Source: Paramacrobiotus richtersi
Taxonomy: Eukaryota; Tardigrada; Eutardigrada; Parachela; Macrobiotidae
Length of the DNA stretch: 24,457 nucleotides
Direction of reading: 5' to 3'
Assembly (NCBI GenBank): GCA_034698045.1
Contig: JAQGAU010000736.1
Coordinates: forward strand, 1 to 24,457
The translations under genes were made by a program, and so were the position numbers. The notes under the pieces are model-generated. The model was not told the origin of the DNA. It saw only the letters and a program-made list of their open reading frames with translations, and did no database searches. Shown one piece after another: positions 9,381 through 18,271 of this stretch. Positions within the stretch are counted from its first letter, which is position 1. The number at the start of each line of letters is the position of its first letter.

Positions 9381-9899
9381 ACTAACACGATCGAAACCTT
9401 TGCGCGAATAAAACGGCGATCAGGTATGTGGTGCGCATTGTCCAAGATCTATGTGCAACCATGAACCATCCCTATCACCTACAAACATTCGCGATTTACA
9501 CGGAACCAGACAAAGGTCGGGGTCACATTTTCACTAGTTTGAACGCAGGTTACCGCAAAACAGCACGAAGATTGTTGCAAGCGCCACAAATGAGTTCAGG
9601 TGACAAACACCAAAGAGCCAAAAACAAAGGGGCGCATGCGAAAAATCTCCGAAACATGCAAGAGCTGCGGTCTGATGTTCACAGGGCCGTGAGGCGACCT
9701 TTCAGTAGTAGAATAAAACCCGATCGATACTCGAACGATCCAACCCGAGCTGTATTGATAAAACTGTTGCTACTCATATCGAGTTTTTCGGATCGGGAAA
9801 CATGTCATCGGGATGACATGTAGAAGTGAGTGTACTGTAAAGCGATGTCGTACGACCGCACACGGCAGACACAGTGCTGGCAATAAGACAAAGCCTCAA

Positions 9900-11445
9900 G
9901 TCCTGACAATAAGGATATTTCCACGCAGATCATTTTACTCATTTTGTACACGGAAATTTGATTTGTGTGCATCTCCAGGCTTCAGATTTTCCGTTTTCGT
10001 ACTCGTGGTGCTCGATTGCATCATCAAACGCAACTGCCAGTACCGTTTGCAGCTGCCTTTACTATCAACGAAGAACTCGCCGCATCAGCAATTCATCGCA
10101 CTGACCAACAGTGTATCTGTATCTCTACAGTATTTGAATAGTCGCGCGCTTCACTGGTAGTAACTTGACTTCGTCTCTTGCGAAGAAGTTTTGTACTGAA
10201 GTACAAACTATCTGAGATGGCCATTTGTTTCAGTCACTGCATAAGCACTCTCATTGAGAGTTTTAGCGTTTTAATGTTGTATGAAGTGTGATACATGCCG
10301 CTGTCGTAATCGATACTGTGTTTGTATTATGCTAAACGTCAGGTTTTCTGTTTTGTGCGGTATTGACAGTATTCGCAAGAATGCCGTAATGTTCCGCCTG
10401 AATCAGAAATGACAAATTTCTAGCGCACAGCTCGGACTGTAACTAGAACGCTGAGCACAGCCCACTATAACAGAAGCTTCCATGAAGAATACTCGTGACC
10501 TTTATTATTACGATGAAGTTTAACAATGTTTCTGACACAAAGTTGAGACGAAAAGTAGCACGTGTAGCGCGACGATCTCGATGTCATTACCATCTTGTCG
10601 TTTACAGTATTACATCCGCCTGAAGTAGTCAAATGCCCGGTAAGTGAACGCACTGAAAATGCACAGCAGAATTCGAATTCCAGCAGTCTCGAGCATGAGG
10701 TTAAACAAGATTACTGGTAGCGTAGCAACCAGGAAATCAGCGTGCTGGTAGCTCTGTACCGTGCTGTAAACCATCGTGCGATCACCGGTTCAAATCCCTT
10801 AGAATAATTTTTCTCGTTTTAGAGCAACAACAAGTACTCAAAATGACGCTATCTAAGTTCCTTTTGTCCGCTTATTAAACAGATCTCCGCTGTGTTTAAA
10901 GTACTGAAGCGCATGCATAAAAGGAGTACATCTGCAACCTGATAACTTCGTGGTCACATGCACGATTCATCCAGTACGACAGTCTCAATAATATGCGTTT
11001 AAATCTTATGAGCAACTCGGAACCTTTGGAATCCGCAACGCAGTATTCCTCTTGCTTGGTAAGTGAGTAACTGACATGAGAATCTTGTCTTGCGCTTCTT
11101 GTTTCGGTAATGTTGTGATACTCTACTCATTCGAGACGAGAGCTACGGTTGCGATACTTGCTACGAAACCCAAAGTTGCGATACGATAAAAGTGGAATTA
11201 GCTATTTGAGTCTTACTCGTTACCCTGCACATTCAGAAAACGCTGTTCCCGGATTGCTGCAAATGGGCAGCTGTTTGTACTGTGTTGACATTCACGCTTC
11301 CAGTCATCTTAAGTCTTCATCAGCGGTTGGAGAAATCCGTTCACTGGAATGTCTTACGGAGAATTTTGTAAGTTCTCGTAGCTCACAGCTTACGCGATAC
11401 CGTATGTGTAGATAGAGAAGAAAGTCCTCCCAGACAGAACCAGTT
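9900..11445. repeat. Long dispersed non-coding repeat, copy B
   Basis: The 5' part (9940-10560) aligns with 23540-24290 (copy C). Shared strings include gcatctccagg, ggttttctgttttgtgcgg (10342 and 24083) and tgacaaatttctagc. The 3' part (10450-11445) aligns with copy A. Copy B therefore bridges the other two and shows they belong to one family. No conserved ORF. A further diverged match to copy A at 11860-11920 suggests the repeat originally reached about 11960. It contains a pol III-like A/B box. Confidence 0.6.
10746..10797 (+). promoter_or_regulatory. tRNA-like internal pol III promoter (A box and B box)
   Basis: TGGTAGCTCTG (10746-10756) resembles an A box. GGTTCAAATCC (10787-10797) matches the B-box consensus exactly, and the spacing is typical of tRNA genes and SINEs. 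A complete tRNA cloverleaf could not be drawn. Copy A has only a degenerate counterpart (tgttcgaattac near 1209). It may be a tRNA-derived SINE head within the larger repeat. Confidence 0.4.
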
Positions 11446-11453
11446 AGATGACG

Positions 11454-11600
11454 TTAAAAACTATAAGCGCCACTTCCTACGGCCACCGATTTCTCGTGTA
11501 GGAACTCCATGTCGTCATAACCAGCTGGAAGACCGCAACTCTTGTCACGATCCTGGGCGGCTGGTGTTGCAGATATGTTCGTCTTTGTTTTGTCCGCCAT
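11454..11600 (-). CDS. Small ORF, 48 residues, possible first exon
   Basis: Starts with an ATG in a good eukaryotic context (ccaATGG) at 11600 and runs to TAA at 11454-11456. The peptide begins MADKTKTNISATPAAQDRDK, hydrophilic and likely disordered. No family is recognised. It may be the first coding exon of a gene whose remainder I cannot place, or chance. Confidence 0.25.
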   Translation of the reverse strand: MADKTKTNISATPAAQDRDKSCGLPAGYDDMEFLHEKSVAVGSGAYSF

Positions 11601-13242
11601 TGGAAGATTTTTCTTCGTTGTGGTCCTTTTATCAAGCGAAGTACGAGCGAGTTTCAAGCGAGTTTTTGCTCCCGATCCTGAAACATCGGCTTATTGAGGC
11701 CACCTAACCGTTTTTCAACCTTCCATAACTTTTTACTGGTAACACATAGAATTTTTCCGACTTCATATACGGATTCCTCGCATTTTTATGGATAAAACGT
11801 CCGCGTCCGATTTTCGATTTCCAGCAGCTGAAATGACGTTGAGCGAATCATTTTCGAAGTCGCACTCGGCCCTTCTAGATCCATTTCCACTTCCGTAACC
11901 AGTTTCCATTACACAACTATGCTGACATAGAATCACGAGAATCGTACATACACTACACAAATATTATCACAGAGAAGCAGGAATAGTTCACTACTTACCG
12001 CCTTTTTCGAATGTCGAAATCCGCTTGGTGCTCGGCTGTTGCATAGTTCGAATTTCTGACAGAAATACAGGGATTTTTGACTCGTTGTGTTGTCCATTCC
12101 TTGAAATGGCCTGCATATTGTGGGACGCGATATGAAGCTCCGCGCTTCGTTGCACTGGCATCCCTTACCGCAAAAAATATCAACTCTCCAGTTTGCCACC
12201 ACAGTACTCAACACGAACTTCTAACTTTGAGATCACTCGAGCTTGAACTGAGAAGGTCAACAGTCTCGGTACATCAATGTAGCGTTGCTTTTACAGTTTT
12301 CTTTACAAGACAAATTGAAAGAGATCCTGAAATTTCTAAAGGTCACTGCTGACACTCGTACAGATCTGCGCACTCATGCAAATACCTTCTCATGTAAGCC
12401 TTTGATATGCAGAACCCGAGATTTGCGGTGACGTGTACCCTCTTTGGCACCCATTAACATTGCACACCTGTACCGTTGCTTTATTATCAAATTCAAGGTT
12501 CGGTGCGTGGTTGTTGCCGGCTTCCCGTTTTCACCGAGAAGTCCGTCAAGCAGGTCATTAAAAATCATGATAGGGAGCAAATTAGTGGATTTGTTCGCAC
12601 CAGCTGCGTACACATCATCCGTCCAACTGCATCCGGAAACAGTTCCGTAAGATGTACAGCATTCTGGGCAAACTCTGGTTTATGGATCACTGGTTAGGGG
12701 GAAATAGAAAAAACAAAAGTTGGAAGTCGGAATTATTGATTTCGACATACCGGCCTTAGGGTTGTAGGCCCTGGCAGGGCGTTTTCCGGTACTTGGTCGG
12801 AAAACCGGGAAAGCCTAGATCTCTATTACATGAGTGTGGCTCATAGATAAAGTTCCCTGGCGGCATTCGGCACTCGACCTGAGATCGGAAAATCGGAAAA
12901 CCGGTGTTGTCGTAATACGTGTTATGGAATCGGATTGTATGTGACTATGTGGGGACTTTGTTGGTGTCAGAAATAACTGGAATATTATTGTAAGAAAACG
13001 AAATGGAATTATGAATAAGTGGAATCCGCGCAAAAATGTGATGCCGAACTGTAATCTCCTGTCTTTTGTTATCCGACCAAATTGACCTTGGCGTGCAGCC
13101 CGATGACTGATTTTTGGTTTTTAAATTTTGACTGATTGTTAAATATCTGTATCGTTCCTTTGGTTAAGTGCGACATGACTTACAACCTACATATTGCAGT
13201 ACATCGCAAGATACAGTGGAATTTATTTAGTTATGGTTTGTG
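11601..13242. other. No confirmed gene; hairpin at 12781-12805
   Basis: Several ORFs of 60 to 95 codons overlap on both strands without recognisable domains. 12781-12788 and 12798-12805 (gttttccg/cggaaaac) form a hairpin in a stretch with repeated cggaaaaccgg strings (12780-12905). The left boundary of the replication-gene element to the right probably lies here, but no terminal repeat was identified. Confidence 0.4.
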
Positions 13243-13248
13243 ATTTAT
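13243..13248 (-). terminator. Polyadenylation signal AATAAA for the OB-fold gene
   Basis: AATAAA on the minus strand about 50 nt after the stop codon at 13297-13299, the expected position for cleavage and polyadenylation of this transcript. Confidence 0.45.
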
Positions 13249-13296
13249 TATCATGCGCAGTTCATTTGTAAAGAGTAGGAGAAGGTATGCATTGCA

Positions 13297-14275
13297 TCAC
13301 ATAAAAACGGTTTTTAGTTTTTTGGCAGATCGCTCAATTGTCGTATAGGACTGGACTTGCAGTTCAGTTTCAGCAGTGTACTTGTCGTTCCCAAAAAAGT
13401 TCTTTTTTGCAGTAATGTTGGGGTTTGTTATCTTGAGCTTTGAGTGTTCTTTGATCAGATCCTTGTACTGGCTGAGCATATTGGAAAAGATGACCGCTCG
13501 ACAGTTCGCAGATGGGTCATTGCAATCAAACGATGTCCATTCACCTGCAATAATATTACCACTGGGATCGGTTTTCGTAAATGCCTGTGGTCCTTTTATG
13601 CTTGATATTGTCACATTGACAAATACGCTAAAACGGTGAAGATCGTAAATAAATAAGCAGTTAACTATTGAAATAAAGTATAATGGGATATTCAGAAATA
13701 AAGTATAATGGGATATTCAGAATACTTTTACATTGTTGGCGAGAGTTCTATGAGCAGCTTCTCCTTTGGCGGAGATGGAGTATCCGGTTTGAATTTTATG
13801 CTGGTAACATCCTTGAATATGTCCAGTGCTGTTTCTAGCTCGTCCGGAAGGACTTTGTGCACCTGCAGAGTTTGTACCAGCAGGACTTTCCTGTTGAGAA
13901 TTCGTAACATTAAAAGCAGTACTTTAGGGAACATGAGGATTTGTAAAACGTACTCTTGGGCTGCATGGATGAGCGTTATGTCAGAAAGTTCAGCTGCAAA
14001 CGGTGGAATCAGAGCTTGGATGATGTCTGCCAGATTTCCAGTCAGCTGGACAGCTATAATTGAAAATGTGTCGAATGGTGATGAAAGTAAATGTGCTGAG
14101 CTTGGATTAAGATAGTAAAATGATTGACGATACAATGTATGTTTAGAAATAAAGTACCTGATGTCATTGTTACTGCATCCTGTACGGTAATTAGCAAACT
14201 GTTATGGACTTGGCGTTTGTGTCGCACAATCACGTTGCATCGCGAAACGTTTCCGCCCGAGATAAGTCGCTGCAA
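13297..14275 (-). CDS. Three-exon gene ending in a possible RPA-like OB-fold single-strand DNA-binding domain
   Basis: Inferred exons are about 14275-14158, 14095-13732 and 13627-13299, with TGA at 13297-13299. Introns are 14157-14096 (CAG|GTACTT to CTCAG) and 13731-13628 (AAT|GTAAAA to TTTTAG); both junctions keep the frame. Exon 2 is helix-rich and unrecognised. Exon 3 resembles a replication protein A DNA-binding OB fold: a strand with FTKTDPSGNI, a core with FDCNDPSANCRAVIFSN, then KLKITNPNI and NDKYTAE, similar to the RPA pattern ending in NDYE. Such proteins coat single-stranded DNA during replication. Exon 1 has a short alternative frame with a CX2C pair (YHICELC), so a zinc ribbon broken by a frameshift is possible. 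It lies downstream of the primase, same strand. The OB assignment is from pattern alone. Confidence 0.5.
13670..13719. repeat. 25-bp perfect tandem duplication inside an intron
   Basis: gaaataaagtataatgggat plus attca, repeated exactly twice (13670-13694, 13695-13719), within the second intron of the OB-fold gene. A recent slippage or repair duplication. Confidence 0.9.
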
Positions 14276-14420
14276 AGTTCGCAGATGTGATACTGGTGTA
14301 ACAGTTTTTGCTGTATTAAGTTATGTACTTCAAGGTATGATGTATCTGGTGTGGGAAGTGAAGTTTATTCCGTTTCCGGTGCTTCCTGGTCGCCGTCATC
14401 CACAAGCACAGACTCCTGCA

Positions 14421-15187
14421 TTATGGTTGACTAACAATGACAGTGTTTGCTGGATTTTCCCGATTTGCTCGAATTTGCTCGATTTTCCCGGAAATAGGAG
14501 TCAAAATAGAACAATTTACTTTTGTTCTAGAATGGCAGGCTAATGATATGCTGAAAAATTCTGCATCCGCACATCCGCTGTATTTCTGTGAAGTAAATGA
14601 ACTTCGTACAAATTCCATAGGTTTTCCCTTTCTGCAACACAGAAACATCCGAAAATTCTGATTTGCGTTGTAAACATTCATATCGATACATGATGTCGGA
14701 TTATACTTTTTACCAAACACTTGGAATTCCGGAAGTTGGCTGATCGAGAAACGAATAAATGCTTCAAAGGTGACTTACCTTTGAAGCATTTATTCGTTTC
14801 TCGTATGATATTCGGCCAAATTATATGAAAGCTGTCTTTGGAGGAAGAAGTAGAATCCAACACAATCACACTGTTATCATGATAAAGATTTTCAATGTAC
14901 TGAATCAAGCTGGGTATCAGATTTTGCAGACGGCTGTGTGGATTACTTTCTCTTGGTATTTCGAGATCGACATACAGCTTCGATTTGTGGAATAAAGGGA
15001 TAATTTCATGAAAGCTTCGATCATTACTGGCGACACTAGTAATCATATTCCACATTTCTAAAACTGAGCACACTAAAAACTTCCTTGCTCCAGTATTTGA
15101 TATTTCCTGCGAAAACACCCGAAGGTCTTCATTTTCCTTAAGGAATTCTAACGCAAATAATAGTTTTGTGAAACACGCAATAGACAT
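14421..15187 (-). CDS. PrimPol-like archaeo-eukaryotic primase (AEP), spliced
   Basis: Exon 1 is 15187-14779 and exon 2 is 14719-14421; the inferred 59-nt intron (AAAG|GTAAGT to CCAAG) keeps the frame. All three AEP active-site motifs are present in order. Motif I is KLYVDLEI (DxE, metal binding), about residues 69-76, with EIIP just before it. Motif II is SKDSFHIIWP (SxH), about residues 113-122. Motif III in exon 2 is CIDMNVYNANQNFRMFLCCR, matching the IDxxVYxxNxxFR...K pattern of PrimPol. A later AEFFSISL matches the region after the catalytic core in that family. Such enzymes prime DNA synthesis and sometimes extend it. The frame is open upstream of the ATG to about 15276, so the N-terminus may be longer. 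No UL52-type zinc knuckle was located. The gene follows the ATPase by about 50-140 bp on the same strand. This gene shows no disabling mutation if the intron is spliced. Confidence 0.8.
14745..14803. repeat. 27-bp perfect inverted duplication over the primase 5' splice site
   Basis: 14745-14771 is the exact inverse of 14777-14803, with a 5-nt spacer. In the primase transcript the exon end is copied in reverse into the start of the intron. The donor GT sits at the top of the stem and the rest of GTAAGT in the loop. Confidence 0.95.
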
Positions 15188-15329
15188 TGTAGTTGGTATA
15201 AGGTGACTTAATCTATTACTCGAAAGAGCGTCAAAAACCGGAGACTGTTTAGTTCGTCCTTCGCAACTATGAATGAAAGGTCACTGCTTGTTGTCTACAT
15301 GACGTAGAATTTGAAGACTACGAAACATG

Positions 15330-17268
15330 CTAATGAAAGTTGGTGTCACTAAAGTCTAAATCGTCGAAGCTTAGGTCCAGCTCTGGGTCTTTGCGCTTGA
15401 GTTGGGTAACAGGTGGGATGGGAACAGCATCGTATGGATTATCCTTCGCGAATTCAGACAGATTGTCTGTCAATTTTTTCATTTTGGAAGCTCTGATATT
15501 GAATGCTGTGTGGTAAGTCTTTGAGTATTCGGTAGGGATAAAACCAAGCTTCAGCAATTGCTCGGACAGCAGAGGTGATGGAGGCACTTTGTAGAATACT
15601 GTTACATTTTTGCCAGAAACAATCAGTTTGCGCTTTTCAAGTTTCCCGAATCCCGTTGTCTATAGGTCTTCGGCTAACGAATCGAACGAAGCCTCTGAAG
15701 TTCGCATAAACCCCTTCGTGTCCCCGTAGTATTCGTTGTACATCCGGTGCGTCACAAACTTTCCCGGGATCATTTGACACGTAAACTGTAGGACGCTGTC
15801 GTCTCCATGAATGTTCCCGTTGTCAAATTTTTTCACGCAGTGTGCACTGGTTGTGATGTACTTAAGGGCCCGATGTGCTGTTTCCTCCTTAATCACTTTT
15901 GGTATATAAATCTCGCCGCATTGTACGTAGGAATCGCATGCATTCTCGAAAATGTGCATCAGTGTTCCAGTTCTCTGCAAATTGTCTTCGAGTTTTGTCA
16001 GGAAAACCGATGAAGTTCCACCACTGGTCCAGCAGTTTCGAGCTTATCATTGTGCAAAATTTTCATTTTCTTCATGTCTTTTGACAAGGATCAAATGACA
16101 CTGTAAACATCTCTTCCTCTTCTTTCTGCTCAAAGTATTCGTAAAGGGCAAGAAGGATAGTTTGAAAATTGTGCTTTGGTTCACTTAAAGTTGCTTTTGC
16201 TTCCTCACTTTCGTCAATATCAGCAACGATATCAGCAACCGCACTGACGAGCCAGCGGTCTTCAAATCCATTTCCCGTTGACCAGCTTTTCAAGAGATTA
16301 CAGGAGTCCTGGGGATGTATGGTACCAAAAATAGTGGACGCAGTCCTTTTCAACTTAAGCGATGTCGCAGTCTTGTACTTGAGCTTAATCGATTGTCCTC
16401 CCCAGATTTTATTAAGAATATTCGGGGCGTTTTCGTCCGAGGTGTAGACATTTGTCAGCGTTCCATAGATTTCATCGACCAATATTGTATAGACGAAAAT
16501 CCTGTCGTTTCTTGTAACTGTTCTCTGTATGCTAAAACGTCACGCGTCGTTATTAGTCGTGAAATATTAAACTTATGAAATTTTTATAAACAGCGTATTT
16601 TCTTACTGTTATGTATATAAAAGTATGTTAAATACCCCAGTAACGAATTTTACGGTTAATAAATAAACATATTTCTGATGCAGAATAGGAAAAAATTAAA
16701 ATTAAAGTGACATCGTTATCTGAAGGCTATATTTACACTAGGCACTTATCAGATGAAGACCAATTATAGAAGATAGCAGAACAAATATACCTGCAAAATT
16801 TGCTGGATTCTCGGAGAATGTTCTTCCTTTTTTCTCGCCAATGTAATCACAAATTGATATGCAGTAATCGTCGATAGCCTGAGACTTTCCGCTGCCCGGT
16901 TTGGCAAGGAGCATATTTATGGAGCAGTTATGGATCTTTCCCCTTTCCGTTGGTTTAACCAGGATTTTATCCGCACATGTGGCGGAAATAGCAGACAACA
17001 AGGATACGTAAATTGCCGTTTCTTTCGTTCGTTTTGTTGTTGCGTAATATGTAAGCGAATGCAGAATATCGCCATCAACATAGTCCGTGATATTATGAGC
17101 ATAGTTTTTCACTGCTATCGCATGAATGTGTTCAACCGGAGATCGTGAAATCGTAGAAATCTTGCCTTTCTTCATGTTTTCGTGTACAGATTTTATGCTG
17201 AGTATTTTACCATTAAGTTTGTTGACAACTTAGCTGTTTATTTTCGATCCGATACTGCCTGTTGCCAT
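15330..17268 (-). pseudogene. DUF3987-type P-loop ATPase/helicase-like replication protein, decayed
   Basis: Exon 1 runs from ATG at 17268 to 16791 and exon 2 from 16517 to TAG at 15330-15332. The 273-nt intron has donor GCAG|GTATAT and acceptor GAACAG, and the frame is kept. Domain landmarks: Walker A NMLLAKPGSGKSQA (about 16914-16873); Walker B IFVYTILVDEIYG (DE at about 16476-16471); FGTIHPQD (about 16326) and NGFEDRWLV (about 16272), which match the sensor-like blocks of DUF3987; then FLTKLEDNLQRTG, a helical C-terminal block, and an acidic tail. DUF3987 proteins in phages and plasmids accompany primases. Damage: TAA at 17230-17232 (bypassed if translation starts at ATG 17175), two frameshifts between about 16084 and 16000, and TAG at 15660-15662 in an otherwise continuous frame. 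Next downstream is the primase. Confidence 0.72.
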
Positions 17269-17382
17269 GACCTTTCCCGTAAGCGAAAGAACGATGAAAT
17301 CTGATTCATTTATACACAATATATTTATGTGCAAAAATTCGTATACATTTATAATTTACTTTGTAGTGCTTACTTAAATGTT
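17269..17382. promoter_or_regulatory. Short divergent intergenic region between ATPase and transposase genes
   Basis: Only about 115 bp separate the ATPase ATG (minus) from the first recognisable transposase codons (plus, about 17383). The middle is AT-rich with TATA-like strings on both strands (acacaatatattt near 17314, tacatttataattt near 17344). I saw no terminal inverted repeat here, as would be expected if an independent Merlin element had landed beside the ATPase gene. Confidence 0.4.
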
Positions 17383-17449
17383 CTTAAAGAGCTTCTAGAA
17401 CTCATTCCTAACGAGGAGACCGCCATTTTTTGCAATTGAGCACAGATTA

Positions 17450-18271
17450 ATGAAAGCAAATATAACTTGCCCAAACCACGAAGATGAAATTTTGAACATT
17501 TCTAAGCGTTCAGGGCGTGCTTTCCCTTGGTCTTACCGCTGCCGTGCGAAATCATGGTTCTCGATCAAAGTCGGAACAGTGTTTGATCATTGCTGCATTC
17601 CTGTTGATAAGGGTATTTACCTGACGTATCTCTGGTCAATGAAATCCTTAAAACAGCAAACTATTGCTTTCAAGACCCAGATCAACAAAGAAACTTGTTC
17701 TAATTGGTTACCTTGTTTGCGTGACGTTTGTTACATGAAGATAGAGGATGACCTTTCGAAGTCGTTGATCGTTGGCCCCGGAACTACAGTTGAAATAGAC
17801 GAGTCCTACTTATTTAAGCGCAAGTATCAACGCGGGCGTTTTTTGGTCAACTCTACATGGGCTGTTGGCGGTATATGCAGGGAAACAAAGGAAGCCTTTA
17901 TCGTCCCCGTTCGTTGTCGTTCTGCTGATGTACTGGTTCCCATCATAACTCAACATGTTGCGCGAGGGACGATGATTATGGCTGACGAATGGCGCTCGTA
18001 CAACTCTCTTTTTGAGCACGGCTACTTTCATGAAACCGTTAACTACTCCAGATACTTTGTTGATCCTGAAAGTGGCGCTCGTACTAACCTTATCGAAAAC
18101 CTATGGAAGTGGATGAAATCAGATATTCCGAAAACTGGCCTCACTCCATTTAAAATGCAGGGTCACCTGTATCAGTTTTTGTGGAGACGCAAATATGGTA
18201 GCAATGCTTTGCAAACATTTTGTTCCACATGTCTGAACTGTTCCCTGGCAGACCATGATAATGTTCCATGA
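17450..18271 (+). CDS. Merlin/ISXO2-like DDE transposase
   Basis: The ISXO2-like catalytic domain covers residues 110-260. The triad is D117 (VEIDESYLFKRKYQRGRF), D179 (MIMADEWRSYN) and E216 (GARTNLIENLWKWMK), spaced D-61-D-36-E, with the family's TVNYSRYFVDP before the last block. Merlin is the eukaryotic lineage related to bacterial IS1016. The N-terminal zinc motif is degraded: C7-x2-H10, and C31-x2-K34 where cysteine is normal. Upstream, 17383-17425 encodes LKELLELIPNEETAIF in another frame. Deleting one T from the T6 run at 17426-17431 would join it to this ORF, so the N-terminus carries a 1-nt frameshift or the ATG at 17450 is used. Terminal inverted repeats were not found. The catalytic domain itself is uninterrupted. 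It is divergent to the ATPase gene. Confidence 0.85.
   Translation: MKANITCPNHEDEILNISKRSGRAFPWSYRCRAKSWFSIKVGTVFDHCCIPVDKGIYLTYLWSMKSLKQQTIAFKTQINKETCSNWLPCLRDVCYMKIEDDLSKSLIVGPGTTVEIDESYLFKRKYQRGRFLVNSTWAVGGICRETKEAFIVPVRCRSADVLVPIITQHVARGTMIMADEWRSYNSLFEHGYFHETVNYSRYFVDPESGARTNLIENLWKWMKSDIPKTGLTPFKMQGHLYQFLWRRKYGSNALQTFCSTCLNCSLADHDNVP

Noticed and set aside
9428..9823. Plus-strand ORF of 131 codons.
   Set aside because: No domain, low-complexity basic composition, and no support from splice sites or homology.
12374..12650. Overlapping ORFs on both strands with a readable stretch (NLLPIMIFNDLLDGLLGENG).
   Set aside because: No recognisable family and both strands are equally open; could not be supported.
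13708..14115. Plus-strand ORF of 135 codons opposite the OB-fold gene.
   Set aside because: It mirrors the minus-strand exon, which has phase-matched splice sites on both sides and lies in the same orientation as the neighbouring replication genes.
15660..17232. In-frame TAA and TAG in the ATPase gene as a sign of an alternative genetic code or stop readthrough.
   Set aside because: Neighbouring genes use TAA, TAG and TGA as normal ends, and the same gene also has frameshifts, so decay is simpler.
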